Part shown: positions 1 through 7,976 of the stretch, piece after piece
Layout of the letters: each line of letters opens with the position of its first letter
Numbering within the stretch: position 1 is the first letter of the stretch
NCBI GenBank assembly: GCA_050747825.1
Contig: JBOGJG010000193.1
Coordinates: 1-21,551, forward strand
DNA from: JBOGJG01 sp050747825
GTDB lineage: Bacteria; Acidobacteriota; UBA6911; RPQK01; JBOGJG01
Direction: 5' to 3'
Length of the DNA stretch: 21,551 nucleotides
The notes under the pieces: generated by a model
Databases searched by the model: none
The model's input: only the letters and a program-made list of their open reading frames with translations
Told to the model about the DNA's origin: nothing
Translations under genes and position numbers: made by a program

Positions 1-378
1 TTGCCCTTCCGGTCCGTCGAAAAAGACGGTCCAGGCATCGTCCTTGTTCTCGGCCCGGACGGCGCCTCCCCCCACGTGAGGGACCATGAAGTTTACGGAA
101 GAGACCACGAAGATGAAATCGGCGTCGCTTTGCTGAGTGCCGTTCACCAGCCAGTCGAACTGTTCCTTTCCCAGCATGGAAAGGCCGCGTTTGTATGGGT
201 CGGCTGTATCATGCATCTCGCGCTGGCCGCGCGTATCGAGAACGAAGAAGTCGCAATTGGCAATCCGCATATGGTAGTAGGACCTTCGGCCGATCGAGTA
301 GGAGGCTGTCCCGTCTGTCCTGGCCGGCGGGTCGATCTCCAATCTTTTTTCGTCCAGGACTCTGATCCTTGTAGGATC
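1..378 (-). pseudogene. PhoD-like alkaline phosphatase/phosphodiesterase fragment, 5'-truncated, runs off left edge
   Basis: Minus-strand reading from 378 down to base 1 stays open for 126 codons. It contains a recognisable C-terminal PhoD-family segment: SYYHMRIANCDFFVLDTRGQ, then SMLGKEQFDWL, then FVVSSVNFMVPHVGGG. PhoD-like enzymes are secreted binuclear metal (Fe/Ca) phosphomonoesterases or diesterases. The frame is closed just upstream by a TAA at 379-381. The first ATG (in YYHMRI) lies inside the conserved part, so the N-terminal signal, first metal-binding motifs and start codon are missing. The sequence to the right is occupied by the promoter and coding region of the desaturase gene. 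I read this as a decayed remnant cut at about position 370-380. A less likely alternative is a sequencing frameshift joining it to a lost upstream part. Family assignment rests on motif recall. Confidence 0.6.
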
Positions 379-386
379 TTACCTAC
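371..386. repeat. Small nested inverted repeats at the phoD truncation point
   Basis: GTAGG (371-375) and CCTAC (382-386) can pair across a 6-base loop. An overlapping pair, GATCC and GGATC, lies at 364-378. They sit exactly where homology to PhoD stops and just upstream of the desaturase promoter. They could be an operator, such as a BlaI/CopY-like TAC/GTA dyad, or simply a scar. The function is unknown. Confidence 0.3.
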
Positions 387-397
387 AGTCATCGCGG

Positions 398-426
398 TGG
401 ACAGCCAGCCGGCTCGACTGCACAAT
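398..426 (+). promoter_or_regulatory. Candidate sigma70-type promoter for the desaturase gene
   Basis: TGGACA (398-403) is a possible -35, followed by a 17-base spacer and CACAAT (421-426) as the -10. The predicted transcription start is around 433, which is the A of the ATG, so the mRNA may be leaderless. No Shine-Dalgarno sequence is visible, which fits. This is a pattern match only. Confidence 0.35.
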
Positions 427-432
427 AGAACT

Positions 433-1299
433 ATGTCGAAACAAAAGTCCGGCTGGATTGGAGCAGCCGTGGGCTGCAGCATATTTGGCCTTCTCATCTA
501 TCTGGAGCGGCGTCGTCCTTTGCGTAATGCCACGGAATCGAAGCTCACGCGGGGCACCCGCAATCTAAGCGTTGCGGCTATTGGGGCACTGGCCATTCAG
601 GTGGCCGAGAAGCCGGTCACGGATCCTTTGGCCGCTCTGGTCGAAAGACGAAGGTGGGGCTTGCTTCAGCAGGCGCGGCTGCCGCGCTGGCTGGAAGGCG
701 CCCTGGCCGTTCTACTGCTCGACTACACGCTGTACATCTGGCACGTGCTCACGCACCGCGTGTCTTTTTTGTGGCGCTTTCATCAGGTGCATCATGTGGA
801 CCTGGATATGGATGCGACTACCGGCTTGCGCTTTCACTTCGGTGAGTTGGCCATTTCGACCCTATGGCGGGCCGCACAGGTCCTGGGCCTGGGCGTCTCG
901 CAACGGTCACTGTCACTGTGGCAGACCCTGACGATTTTTTTCATCATGTTTCACCACTCGAACGTGAAACTGCCGCTCCGGGTGGAACGCTGGCTGTGCC
1001 GCCTCATCGTGACTCCGCGAATGCATGGGATCCATCACTCTATCGTTGCCGAGGAGACGGATTCCAACTGGTCGAGCGGCTTGATGGTTTGGGACCGGAT
1101 TCACGGGACCCTGCGCCTGAACATTGCGCACGATGAGATCGAGATCGGCGTGCCGGCTTATCGCGATCCGCATGAAGTGACTCTGCCGAGGCTCATGGAG
1201 ATGCCCTTCGGGGAGCAGCGTGCCACCTGGCAATTGCCGGCCGGCGGGCGCCCGGCGCGCAAGCCCTCGCCGCTGCCGCCCGATCACCTGTTGGACTGA
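433..1299 (+). CDS. Sterol desaturase / fatty acid hydroxylase superfamily membrane protein
   Basis: A 288-residue integral membrane di-iron enzyme of the sterol desaturase/fatty acid hydroxylase superfamily. It has hydrophobic segments near residues 9-25, 88-105 and 163-175. The eight-histidine signature is visible: HVLTH at 104-108 (HX3H), HQVHH at 117-121 (HX2HH), H135, HH at 174-175, and HGIHH at 198-202 (HX2HH). Members use O2 and an electron donor to hydroxylate or desaturate lipids such as fatty acyl chains, sterols, carotenoids or hopanoids; the substrate cannot be told here. The frame is open back to base 1, but the first 144 codons are antisense to the phoD remnant. I therefore start at the ATG at 433, which begins a normal short cytoplasmic N-terminus and has a promoter immediately before it. 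It is a single gene, convergent with the next. Confidence 0.8.
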   Translation: MSKQKSGWIGAAVGCSIFGLLIYLERRRPLRNATESKLTRGTRNLSVAAIGALAIQVAEKPVTDPLAALVERRRWGLLQQARLPRWLEGALAVLLLDYTLYIWHVLTHRVSFLWRFHQVHHVDLDMDATTGLRFHFGELAISTLWRAAQVLGLGVSQRSLSLWQTLTIFFIMFHHSNVKLPLRVERWLCRLIVTPRMHGIHHSIVAEETDSNWSSGLMVWDRIHGTLRLNIAHDEIEIGVPAYRDPHEVTLPRLMEMPFGEQRATWQLPAGGRPARKPSPLPPDHLLD

Positions 1300-1362
1300 C
1301 GGGCTTCCTAAGTCCAGATACGCTGATACGGTTGTGCTCAGCGTTGGGAGGGGGGTGTCAAT

Positions 1363-2718
1363 TCAGATCTCTTCTCTCAATAATCGCGCCAGGCTGGGCA
1401 ATCCTTCGGCATAAGTAGGATGAATATGCACGGATCGATCCAGCGTCTGCCAGGTGGATCCGGCTTCCATATGGGCGATAAAGACGTGAATCAACTCGGC
1501 TGCCTCGGCGCCTACCAGTGTTGCCCCGAGGATCTTGTCCGTATCCTGATCGATGACCATTCGGTAAAAACCAAGGGTGCGATTGGAAACTTCAGCCCGT
1601 GCCACTCTCTCCAAAGGTAAAGTGACCTCCCTGGCGTTGAATCCCTTTTCTCGAGCTTGCGCCAGCGTGAGTCCGGCGCGCCCAACCTGAGGCTCCGTCA
1701 AAAAGCCGTAGCCCAGTACCCGGTCGCCTTGAGTCCGGCCGTTGCCATCCAGAATTTCGATCAGGCGCCGATAGTCCTCCCAGGAAACATGCGTGAAGGC
1801 AGGCTGTCCAGTGACATCTCCAATGGCGTAAACCGCCGCATTCGTGGTCCTGAAGTGCTTGTCCACTATGATATTGCCCTGATCATCCAGCTCAATGCCG
1901 GCTGCCGCAGCATTGAGCGCTGCCGTGTTGGACCGTTGTCCCGTGCTCACCAGCAGGGCATCGCCCTCGAGCTTGCCGCCCTTACTGAGAGTCAGCGTAA
2001 AGCCCTCCTCGGCGTGATCGACTTGGATCGCCTCCACGCCAAGGTGAAGTTGAACGTCATCCTTCTTCAGGGCCTCGGCCAGAGCCTGGCTTACCTCGAC
2101 TTCCTCTTTTACGGCAATGCGATCATTGCTTTCAATGATCTGCACCTGGCTGCCCAAACGCGCCAGCCCCTGCCCCAGTTCCAGGCCGACATAGCCTCCG
2201 CCCATGATCAGAGTGCGGCGGGGAAGGGTGTGCACATCCCAAAATTTGGTGTAGGTCAGGTAAGGTGTACCTTCGAGTCCTGAAATGCCGGGCACGAAAG
2301 GAGATTTTCCGCTATTGATTACCACTAGCGGCGCCTGGACTGTGACACCTCCGCCGCTGAGGCTGTGTTCATCCCGGAATGAGGCCTCAGCTCGGACCAG
2401 CCTTACACCTGTCTTGTCCAGAGTTCTTTCGAGGCTTTCATTATGCGAGCGGATAATCGAGCGCACGCGCTCCATAACCGCCTGGAAATCGACTTTCACC
2501 TGAGCGTGTACGCCCAGACTGGCCGAGTAACGGGCATGAGCGGCGGCGTGCGCCGAGGCCAGGAAAGCTTTGGAGGGGATGCATCCGTAATTGACACAAC
2601 TCCCTCCCAGGCCGGCTCGCTCAAAGAGGATTACCCTTTGGCCCCTCCGGGCCAGTTCGACCGCCAGGGGAATACCCCCCTGTCCGCTCCCAATAATTAC
2701 CGCATCCGCTTTTTCCAT
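1363..2718 (-). CDS. FAD-dependent pyridine nucleotide-disulfide oxidoreductase (mercuric reductase/dihydrolipoamide dehydrogenase-like)
   Basis: A 451-residue flavoprotein of the class I disulfide reductase family. Visible parts in order: an N-terminal FAD-binding GSGQGG (residues 10-15), the redox disulfide GGSCVNYGCIPSK (C41, C46), a second Rossmann motif GGGYVGLELG near 173-182, and an ATG-like/FAD segment ending AIGDVTG near 300. The C-terminal dimerisation domain ends in HIHPTYAE, with catalytic-type H433 and E438. All residues of an active NAD(P)H disulfide reductase are present. It lacks the N-terminal heavy-metal domain and the C-terminal vicinal cysteines of true MerA, and no mer genes are adjacent, so the substrate is undefined. 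The start is supported by AGGAGG three bases upstream of the ATG. A REP-like hairpin lies in its presumptive 5' leader. Confidence 0.85.
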   Translation of the reverse strand: MEKADAVIIGSGQGGIPLAVELARRGQRVILFERAGLGGSCVNYGCIPSKAFLASAHAAAHARYSASLGVHAQVKVDFQAVMERVRSIIRSHNESLERTLDKTGVRLVRAEASFRDEHSLSGGGVTVQAPLVVINSGKSPFVPGISGLEGTPYLTYTKFWDVHTLPRRTLIMGGGYVGLELGQGLARLGSQVQIIESNDRIAVKEEVEVSQALAEALKKDDVQLHLGVEAIQVDHAEEGFTLTLSKGGKLEGDALLVSTGQRSNTAALNAAAAGIELDDQGNIIVDKHFRTTNAAVYAIGDVTGQPAFTHVSWEDYRRLIEILDGNGRTQGDRVLGYGFLTEPQVGRAGLTLAQAREKGFNAREVTLPLERVARAEVSNRTLGFYRMVIDQDTDKILGATLVGAEAAELIHVFIAHMEAGSTWQTLDRSVHIHPTYAEGLPSLARLLREEI

Positions 2719-2732
2719 TTTCCTCCTACACT

Positions 2733-2784
2733 GGGGTCAGATTCTGTATTTTAGCAAAAAACGCAAAATACAGGATCTGACCCC
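2733..2784. repeat. 20-bp near-perfect inverted repeat, REP/MITE-like hairpin
   Basis: The left arm (2733-2752) reads GGGGTCAGATTCTGTATTTT. The right arm (2765-2784) is its reverse complement with a single T/C difference that still allows a G-U pair. The 12-base A-rich loop (2753-2764) can extend the stem by GC/GC with one bulge. The element sits between divergent genes, 12-15 bases upstream of the oxidoreductase RBS, so it cannot be an ordinary terminator for either neighbour. I recall similar GGGGTCAGAT...TATTTT palindromes scattered in other bacterial genomes as REP-type repeats mobilised by RAYT (Y1) transposases. That recollection was not checked. There is no transposase in the window. 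Confidence 0.7.
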
Positions 2785-2827
2785 CTTTCACTCATCCGAT
2801 GTTACGATGAAGGCGGCTGTGGTATAA

Positions 2828-3739
2828 ATGGTCCTTATTCGGATGGCGTCTGTTTTTCAGGCAATACTGTTATCAGCCGTGATGGCCTGTGGACCTGCGC
2901 AATCGCCGCTCGATATGTCTGCTTACCGAGCCGAGATTGAAGCTTACCGGAAGGATCGGGTCGAGCGCCTGACGGGCAAAGACGGCTGGTTGACTCTGGT
3001 AGGGCTTTTCTGGCTTGAGCCGGGCGCCAACAGCTTCGGCCGGGCGGATTCAAACGACATCAGTCTCGACAACTCAAACCTGCCTGCCCGTGCGGGGACG
3101 TTCCTGCTTGAAAAGGGAGAGGTTCGCTTTCAAGCGGCCCGGGACACCACCATTACTCACCAGGGCCAAGCTGTCGAAAGCATCGTCATGTCGCCGGACA
3201 GCTCAGGTGACCCGGCGATATTGGAAGTCGGCCGCCTCAGTTTTTTCATTATCGAGCGTGAGGGCCGTCTGGGCGTCCGCCTTAAGGACAGCCAGGCGCC
3301 CGCGCGCCTGAATTTTACCGGCCTGGAATACTTTCCAGTCGATCTGAAATGGCGCGTGCAGGCGGACTTTGTGCCTTACGATCCACCGAAGAAAGTTCCG
3401 ATTGCCAATGTCCTGGGGCTGGCTACCGAAATGGAATCGCCGGGGGCCCTGACCTTTGAGCTCGATGGACGGGAATACCGGCTGGACCCGGTCAAAGAGC
3501 AGGGAGACGAGCTTTTTATCATGTTTGCCGATGAGACTACGGGCAAGGAAACCTACGGCGCCGGCCGCTACCTCTATGTCCCATATCCGAACGAAGGCAA
3601 GGTGCTCATGGACTTCAACAAAGCTTATAATCCTCCCTGTGTTTTCAGCGAGTATGCCACCTGTCCGCTCCCGCCCGTGCAGAATCGTCTGGAGCTTCGG
3701 GTCGAAGCAGGGGAGAAAACATACGGCCACGGGCACTGA
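2828..3739 (+). CDS. DUF1684 family predicted lipoprotein
   Basis: A 303-residue protein. An N-terminal hydrophobic segment ends in VMAC, with Cys at residue 21. This looks like a lipobox, so it is probably an envelope lipoprotein. The body matches DUF1684: DGWLTLVGLFWLEPG near residues 52-66, a middle YFPVD segment, and the highly conserved end with ETYGAGRYLYVP, DFNKAYNPPCVF, YATCPLPP and NRLELRVEAGEK. The biochemical function of the family is unknown. Two in-frame ATGs (2828 and 2843) are possible. TATAAA overlaps the first, and if it is a -10 box only 2843 would be transcribed. The gene is divergent from the oxidoreductase and convergent with the CBS gene. Confidence 0.8.
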   Translation: MVLIRMASVFQAILLSAVMACGPAQSPLDMSAYRAEIEAYRKDRVERLTGKDGWLTLVGLFWLEPGANSFGRADSNDISLDNSNLPARAGTFLLEKGEVRFQAARDTTITHQGQAVESIVMSPDSSGDPAILEVGRLSFFIIEREGRLGVRLKDSQAPARLNFTGLEYFPVDLKWRVQADFVPYDPPKKVPIANVLGLATEMESPGALTFELDGREYRLDPVKEQGDELFIMFADETTGKETYGAGRYLYVPYPNEGKVLMDFNKAYNPPCVFSEYATCPLPPVQNRLELRVEAGEKTYGHGH

Positions 3740-3787
3740 CGATCTTGCAAAAGCTGAAACGGCGATCTTTTTAAGCCATGGACACGC

Positions 3788-4282
3788 TCAACTCGAGACC
3801 TCCCGCACAAGCTCGACCGTCTGTACGCCTTCGGCCCTTCTGGCCACATCGGCTTGAGCTACGATTCCGCAGCAGCGCCCCTGCCTGTCAAGGACGGGGA
3901 CACGCCGGATCTGATGGTCTTCCATCACATCACAGCATTCCTCGAGACTGGTCTCTTCCGTGACTGTGACACAGGGACTGGACATGACATCTCCTGCAGT
4001 CATTTCCAGAGGGTTTTTTCCCTGGGCGACTGTGCGACAGGTGATATCGCGGTCCGTGATGGCGCCGATGGGCTTGTCCTCTTGATCGCAAACCGGGATC
4101 TCGCCGCAGTCGTGTTCCATCATCATCCGCGCAACCTCCTGCAAACCAGCGTCTCGCCGGCAGCAGGTGGGATCCTTTGAGCCTATTGATAAGCAGGGCA
4201 ACCTGGTGTTGCAGGCGCCCCCAAAGCTTCTCCAGACAAGGCGTCGAAACATTTGATTAAACCGGGCGTAAGAGTAATGCAT
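3788..4282 (-). CDS. Tandem CBS-domain protein
   Basis: A small cytoplasmic protein with two CBS motifs forming one Bateman module. The first covers about residues 36-85 (DPTCC..., HDCGEIPVCD, GAITDRDI). The second covers about 95-155 (DVMSSPCVTV, HQIRRVPVLD, GIVAQADVA). CBS pairs bind adenine nucleotides such as AMP, ATP or SAM and act as energy or stress sensors; stand-alone pairs often have no known partner. The 40 residues before the first motif are odd. Relatives normally start with a short MxxxDIM segment directly before xKDPTCC, whereas here a basic, Cys-containing stretch precedes it. No good RBS is seen for ATG 4282 or ATG 4252, so the true start is uncertain and the first strand of CBS1 may be missing. 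It is divergent from the adaptor operon, with starts only 8 bases apart. Confidence 0.75.
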   Translation of the reverse strand: MHYSYARFNQMFRRLVWRSFGGACNTRLPCLSIGSKDPTCCRRDAGLQEVARMMMEHDCGEIPVCDQEDKPIGAITDRDITCRTVAQGKNPLEMTAGDVMSSPCVTVTEETSLEECCDVMEDHQIRRVPVLDRQGRCCGIVAQADVARRAEGVQTVELVREVSS

Positions 4283-4290
4283 CTAAAGAG

Positions 4291-6639
4291 ATGACTCGGG
4301 GATTGAACAGGGAAATGCGGCCTATGCGAAAATTTGCTCTGATTGCGGCGTTGCTGACGCTTACGTTGCAGGCGGCGGATGCGCCTTCCGGAGATGAAAC
4401 CCGGGTCGAAAAGGGATCCTTTACCAAACATCTGATTTTTTCCGGAGAGTTGGAAGCGGCCGAGTCATTTTTGATCAGCGTTCCCAGGGTGTCCACCTGG
4501 GATAACCGCATTACCTATCTGGCGCCCGAAGGCTCGGTGGTCCAGCCTGGAGATCTGCTGGTTCGTTTCGACACTTCGGAAATGGAAATGAAGCGCCTGG
4601 ACCTGGAAAAGACAAAAGAAGAGTCCCTGATGACCATCGCTCAGAAGGAGGCGGAAATCGATACTGGCCGCCAGGATCTGCTGCTCACCAAGGCCGCCGC
4701 CGAAAAGACCGCCAATGTGGCTGCGCTTTTCATTGACATCGAACCGCAACTGATCCCTCGCGCCGATGCGGAAAAATATGAGTTTGATTATGAGAAGGCC
4801 AAAATCGATCTGCAGATTGCCGATGAACGGCTGGCTGCTCTCGAAGAAAGCGCCGAAGAAGAACTGCAAGTGCTGCGGCTTGACCTGCAAAAGGCCGAAC
4901 TGGAACTGCAGCGCGTCCTGACCGATTTGGAAAGGCTGGAAATCCGCGCGCCTGCTGAGGGACTGGTGGTTTACGAGGAAGATCGCCGGCAGGACCGAAA
5001 GATACAGGTCGGGGATACCGTCTTCCAGGGCCGGCCGCTCATGCGCCTCCCCAATCTGGAACGCCTGCGCGTGTTGGCCTCTGTCTATGATGTTGACTTT
5101 ACCCACCTGGAACCCGGAATGCAGGCGGAAGTGACTCTGGATTCTGAGCCTGACCGCACCTTCAAGGCTCGCATCGAAAGCATAGCCCAGGTCGCCCAGC
5201 CCGTCCGCCGGGATTCTTCACTGAATACCTTTTCAATCTACGTGGATCTCCTGGAGCAGGATTTGAATATCATGAAGCCGGGAATGACCGCCCGCGTGCA
5301 GATTCCAGTCGTCAGCATGGAGAGTTTAATCGTGCCTCGAGAGGCGCTGCATGTAAATGAAAGGGGTGAGGTGTATATCCTGCGAAAAGAGGCCCCAGCC
5401 GACCCTGTCCTGGTTTCTGTTATGGACGCCAACTTCCTCAGCGCTGCTGTAGCCGGCGACCTCCAGCCGGGCGATGTCCTCTTGAGCAAAGTCAACGGAG
5501 ATCAGCAGCAGGCTTCGACTCAGGTGGATTGGATGCCGATCAAAAGGGAAGATCTGACCTTTGCCGTCTCCGGGAGCGGCATGCTTGAAGCTGAAATCGC
5601 TCGCGACATCGGTCCTCCTGCAGTGCCGAATCACAGTCGATTCAAGATTATGCGCATGATACCCGAGGGCACGAACGTTGCTGAAGGCGATTTTCTATTG
5701 GCCTTCGATCCCACTGAGGTCCGCAGACGCCTCAGGGATGAGCAGGCCAACCTCCAAAAGGTCAAGCAGGAGTATGAAAAGACCGAATCCAGTTTAAAGA
5801 CGCAACAGAAAGACCTGGAGTTGGAATTAGAGGAGGCCAAGGTCCAGAGGGAGAAAGCTGACAATAAACTCATCGAGTCAAAGGAGTTTGCATCGGCTAT
5901 CGAAGTGCGGCAAGCCGAGTACGAAGCGATTCTGGCCCGTCAGCGCGTGGAAATGCTGCAACAGAAGCTCGTGTCTTTAAAAAGAAACGCCGAGCTTCAA
6001 CTGCGCATGCTGGAGGAATCCGAGGTCTTTTATCAGAAGCGCGTGAAGGCCAATCAGGAAGGTCTGGCTCGAATGGAGGTCAAGGCCCCTATTGTCGGCA
6101 CCGTTATTTACAAGGCCAACTGGAATAATGAAAAAAGACAGGTCGGAGATGATGTCTGGGTGGCCGATAAGATTCTTTCCATCCCCGACCTTTCAACTCT
6201 GATGATTCGCGGCCAGGTTTCAGAAGTGGACGCCGGCAAGATTAAGCTGGGCCAGGCGGTCAGGGTCACACTGGACGCTCTGCCGGAGCAGACTTTTAAT
6301 GGACAGGTGGTCCGGATCGATACCATGTTCAAGAAAGCGTCCCAGGAGCGTCCCATCAAGGTGCTCGAAATCAAGGTCCAACTGGACCGCCTGGACCCCA
6401 GACGCATGCGCCCAGATATGGTGGCCCGCCTGCAAGTCGTGATTGATGATTTTAGAGACGTGATCGCCGTCCCCCTCTCAGTGATCGAGGTGGATGAAAA
6501 TGGTACAAGTGTTTGGGTCAATGAAAATGGTCGCCCCGTGCGCCGCGCCATCCGCGTAGGGAAAGACAACGGCATCGTGGCCATCGTCGAATCCGGGCTG
6601 GAAGTAGGAGAACAGGTCGCCAGCCGGCCGTTGAGTTAG
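4291..6639 (+). CDS. Tandem-duplicated HlyD/MacA-type periplasmic adaptor (two adaptor units in one chain)
   Basis: A 782-residue exported protein, about twice the usual adaptor length. A signal peptide lies near residues 13-30 (hydrophobic run after RKFAL). Unit 1 has a first lipoyl half near 60-97 (EGSVVQPGDLL), an alpha-helical hairpin at 98-212 rich in E/K/L, a second lipoyl half near 215-252 (IRAPAEGLVVY), a beta-barrel at about 255-345, and a membrane-proximal part to about 410. Unit 2 repeats this order: EGTNVAEGDFLL near 459-470, a long coiled coil at 475-590, KAPIVGTVIY near 598-607, a barrel at 635-715, and an end domain to 782. Such adaptors link an inner-membrane transporter to a TolC-like channel. 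In-frame ATGs at 4291, 4315 and 4324 all keep the signal peptide; 4315 has a weak AGGGA before it. It is the first gene of an operon with a second adaptor and a permease. Confidence 0.85.
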   Translation: MTRGLNREMRPMRKFALIAALLTLTLQAADAPSGDETRVEKGSFTKHLIFSGELEAAESFLISVPRVSTWDNRITYLAPEGSVVQPGDLLVRFDTSEMEMKRLDLEKTKEESLMTIAQKEAEIDTGRQDLLLTKAAAEKTANVAALFIDIEPQLIPRADAEKYEFDYEKAKIDLQIADERLAALEESAEEELQVLRLDLQKAELELQRVLTDLERLEIRAPAEGLVVYEEDRRQDRKIQVGDTVFQGRPLMRLPNLERLRVLASVYDVDFTHLEPGMQAEVTLDSEPDRTFKARIESIAQVAQPVRRDSSLNTFSIYVDLLEQDLNIMKPGMTARVQIPVVSMESLIVPREALHVNERGEVYILRKEAPADPVLVSVMDANFLSAAVAGDLQPGDVLLSKVNGDQQQASTQVDWMPIKREDLTFAVSGSGMLEAEIARDIGPPAVPNHSRFKIMRMIPEGTNVAEGDFLLAFDPTEVRRRLRDEQANLQKVKQEYEKTESSLKTQQKDLELELEEAKVQREKADNKLIESKEFASAIEVRQAEYEAILARQRVEMLQQKLVSLKRNAELQLRMLEESEVFYQKRVKANQEGLARMEVKAPIVGTVIYKANWNNEKRQVGDDVWVADKILSIPDLSTLMIRGQVSEVDAGKIKLGQAVRVTLDALPEQTFNGQVVRIDTMFKKASQERPIKVLEIKVQLDRLDPRRMRPDMVARLQVVIDDFRDVIAVPLSVIEVDENGTSVWVNENGRPVRRAIRVGKDNGIVAIVESGLEVGEQVASRPLS

Positions 6640-6659
6640 ACCCGAGGCCCGATAAAGCT

Positions 6660-7970
6660 ATGAAACGAAAAATTGCACTGATACTTCTCTTGTTGATGGT
6701 CGGAGCAAGTGGCTTCTTCCTCAAGGATGAAGCTCGAGAATGGCTCTCCGGCTACATCCAGCCGGAGCAGAAGGAGCCCGTCCCGACCATTCTTTTAAAC
6801 AAGCGAGACTATCAGGTGAGCGTCACCGCCGATGGAGAGCTGACCGGCCTCAAGACCACGCCTGCTGTTACGCCGCGGGTGCGAGGCTCGCTCAAGATCG
6901 CCTGGCTGGCTCCCGAAGGCGCTCTGGTCCGTCAGGGAGATCCGGTCGTGCTTTTCGACAGTACCGAAGCGCAGCTCACTCTGGAAACCAATGAGAATAC
7001 TTTTACGAGCTACGGCCACAGGATCAAGCAGACGCGCCAGAACGCCCAGACCGAGGAGACGGTCTTGGGTATGAACTTTCTGGCTGCCGATGAGGAGCTT
7101 GACTACGCTGAGAATCAAATCCGCAAGGACGAGGAGATCTTCTCCCAGTGGGAAATTCAGGAATCGATCATGAGCGCCGCCCTAGCCGGCTACCGCCGGG
7201 AGACGCTGGAAGAGAAAGGGCATCTCAATAAAACCTTGAGTCAGGCCGACCTGAGGATCCTGGGCATCGAGCGCCGCAAAGCCCAGTCGGAAATCGAGCA
7301 GGCCCAGCAGACGCTGTCCTCAATGCAGGTCCAGGCGCCGACCAACGGAGTGGTCCTCTACAAGCGTTATCGCATGGCGAAGCTGGAAGTGGGACAGGAG
7401 GTCTGGTCGGGACAGCAGCTCATTGAAATTGCCGACCTCGGCCAGTTCCAGGGACAGTTGCAGGTTCCTGAAAGTGACATTGCGGGAATTGAAGAGGGCA
7501 AGAAAGTGGCCGTCCGGCTCAACTCTCTCCCTGAGCAGGCTTTTCCAGGCGTGGTCACTCAGATCGCCAAAATTCCACAGCAGTATTCCCGCAATGACCC
7601 GCGCAAGTATTTTGAGTGCCGCGTGCTTCTGGACGTCCCGCTGGACCTGATGGAAGTCCTGAAGCCTGGGATGAAACTAACCGGAATCATTGAAGTCTCC
7701 ATGCGCAAAGAGGCGCTGGTCCTGCCCAAGAGCGCCGTCATCAAAAAAGCACCGGACTTCATCGTCTTCTTGAAAGAGGGAGATGATTACGTGGAGAAGA
7801 AGATTCGTATCATAGATTCCGATCACGGCTTTTACGTCATTGACGGAATTGACCCAGGCAGCCGGGTTTGCCTGCAGCACCCCTTTGAGGAGCAAAAATT
7901 GATGCTTCCCGATTTCAATGCGCCATCCTCCACCAATACCCGAGGACGAGGCTTCATCATTTTTAATTGA
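6660..7970 (+). CDS. HlyD/MacA-family efflux adaptor subunit
   Basis: A 436-residue membrane-anchored adaptor. A single N-terminal hydrophobic segment (residues 4-20) has no obvious cleavage site. The first lipoyl half contains LAPEGALVRQGDPVVLFD. An alpha-helical hairpin covers about 105-225. The second lipoyl half has QAPTNGVVLYKRY. A beta-barrel with LPEQAF and a membrane-proximal domain complete the fold. The LPEQxFxG motif and the residues after the second lipoyl half resemble unit 2 of the upstream double adaptor, suggesting common ancestry. It lies 20 bp after that gene and 6 bp before the permease, so all three are probably co-transcribed. It should assemble with the permease and the double adaptor in the periplasm. 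The transported substrate is unknown. Confidence 0.88.
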   Translation: MKRKIALILLLLMVGASGFFLKDEAREWLSGYIQPEQKEPVPTILLNKRDYQVSVTADGELTGLKTTPAVTPRVRGSLKIAWLAPEGALVRQGDPVVLFDSTEAQLTLETNENTFTSYGHRIKQTRQNAQTEETVLGMNFLAADEELDYAENQIRKDEEIFSQWEIQESIMSAALAGYRRETLEEKGHLNKTLSQADLRILGIERRKAQSEIEQAQQTLSSMQVQAPTNGVVLYKRYRMAKLEVGQEVWSGQQLIEIADLGQFQGQLQVPESDIAGIEEGKKVAVRLNSLPEQAFPGVVTQIAKIPQQYSRNDPRKYFECRVLLDVPLDLMEVLKPGMKLTGIIEVSMRKEALVLPKSAVIKKAPDFIVFLKEGDDYVEKKIRIIDSDHGFYVIDGIDPGSRVCLQHPFEEQKLMLPDFNAPSSTNTRGRGFIIFN

Positions 7971-7976
7971 TTCACC

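Noticed and set aside
1..432. N-terminal extension of the desaturase frame back to base 1 (144 codons)
   Set aside because: It is antisense to the PhoD-like remnant and has no family features; the ATG at 433 gives the normal length and has a promoter just upstream.
1657..2283. 208-codon plus-strand open frame
   Set aside because: It lies entirely antisense to the flavin oxidoreductase, whose motifs are unmistakable, and it has no recognisable domain.
1363..2718. Mercury-resistance mercuric reductase (merA)
   Set aside because: It lacks the C-terminal vicinal Cys pair and the N-terminal metal-binding domain, and there are no mer neighbours; only the general disulfide reductase family is supported.
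2733..2784. Rho-independent terminator
   Set aside because: It lies between two divergent genes, upstream of both, so there is no transcript for it to end.
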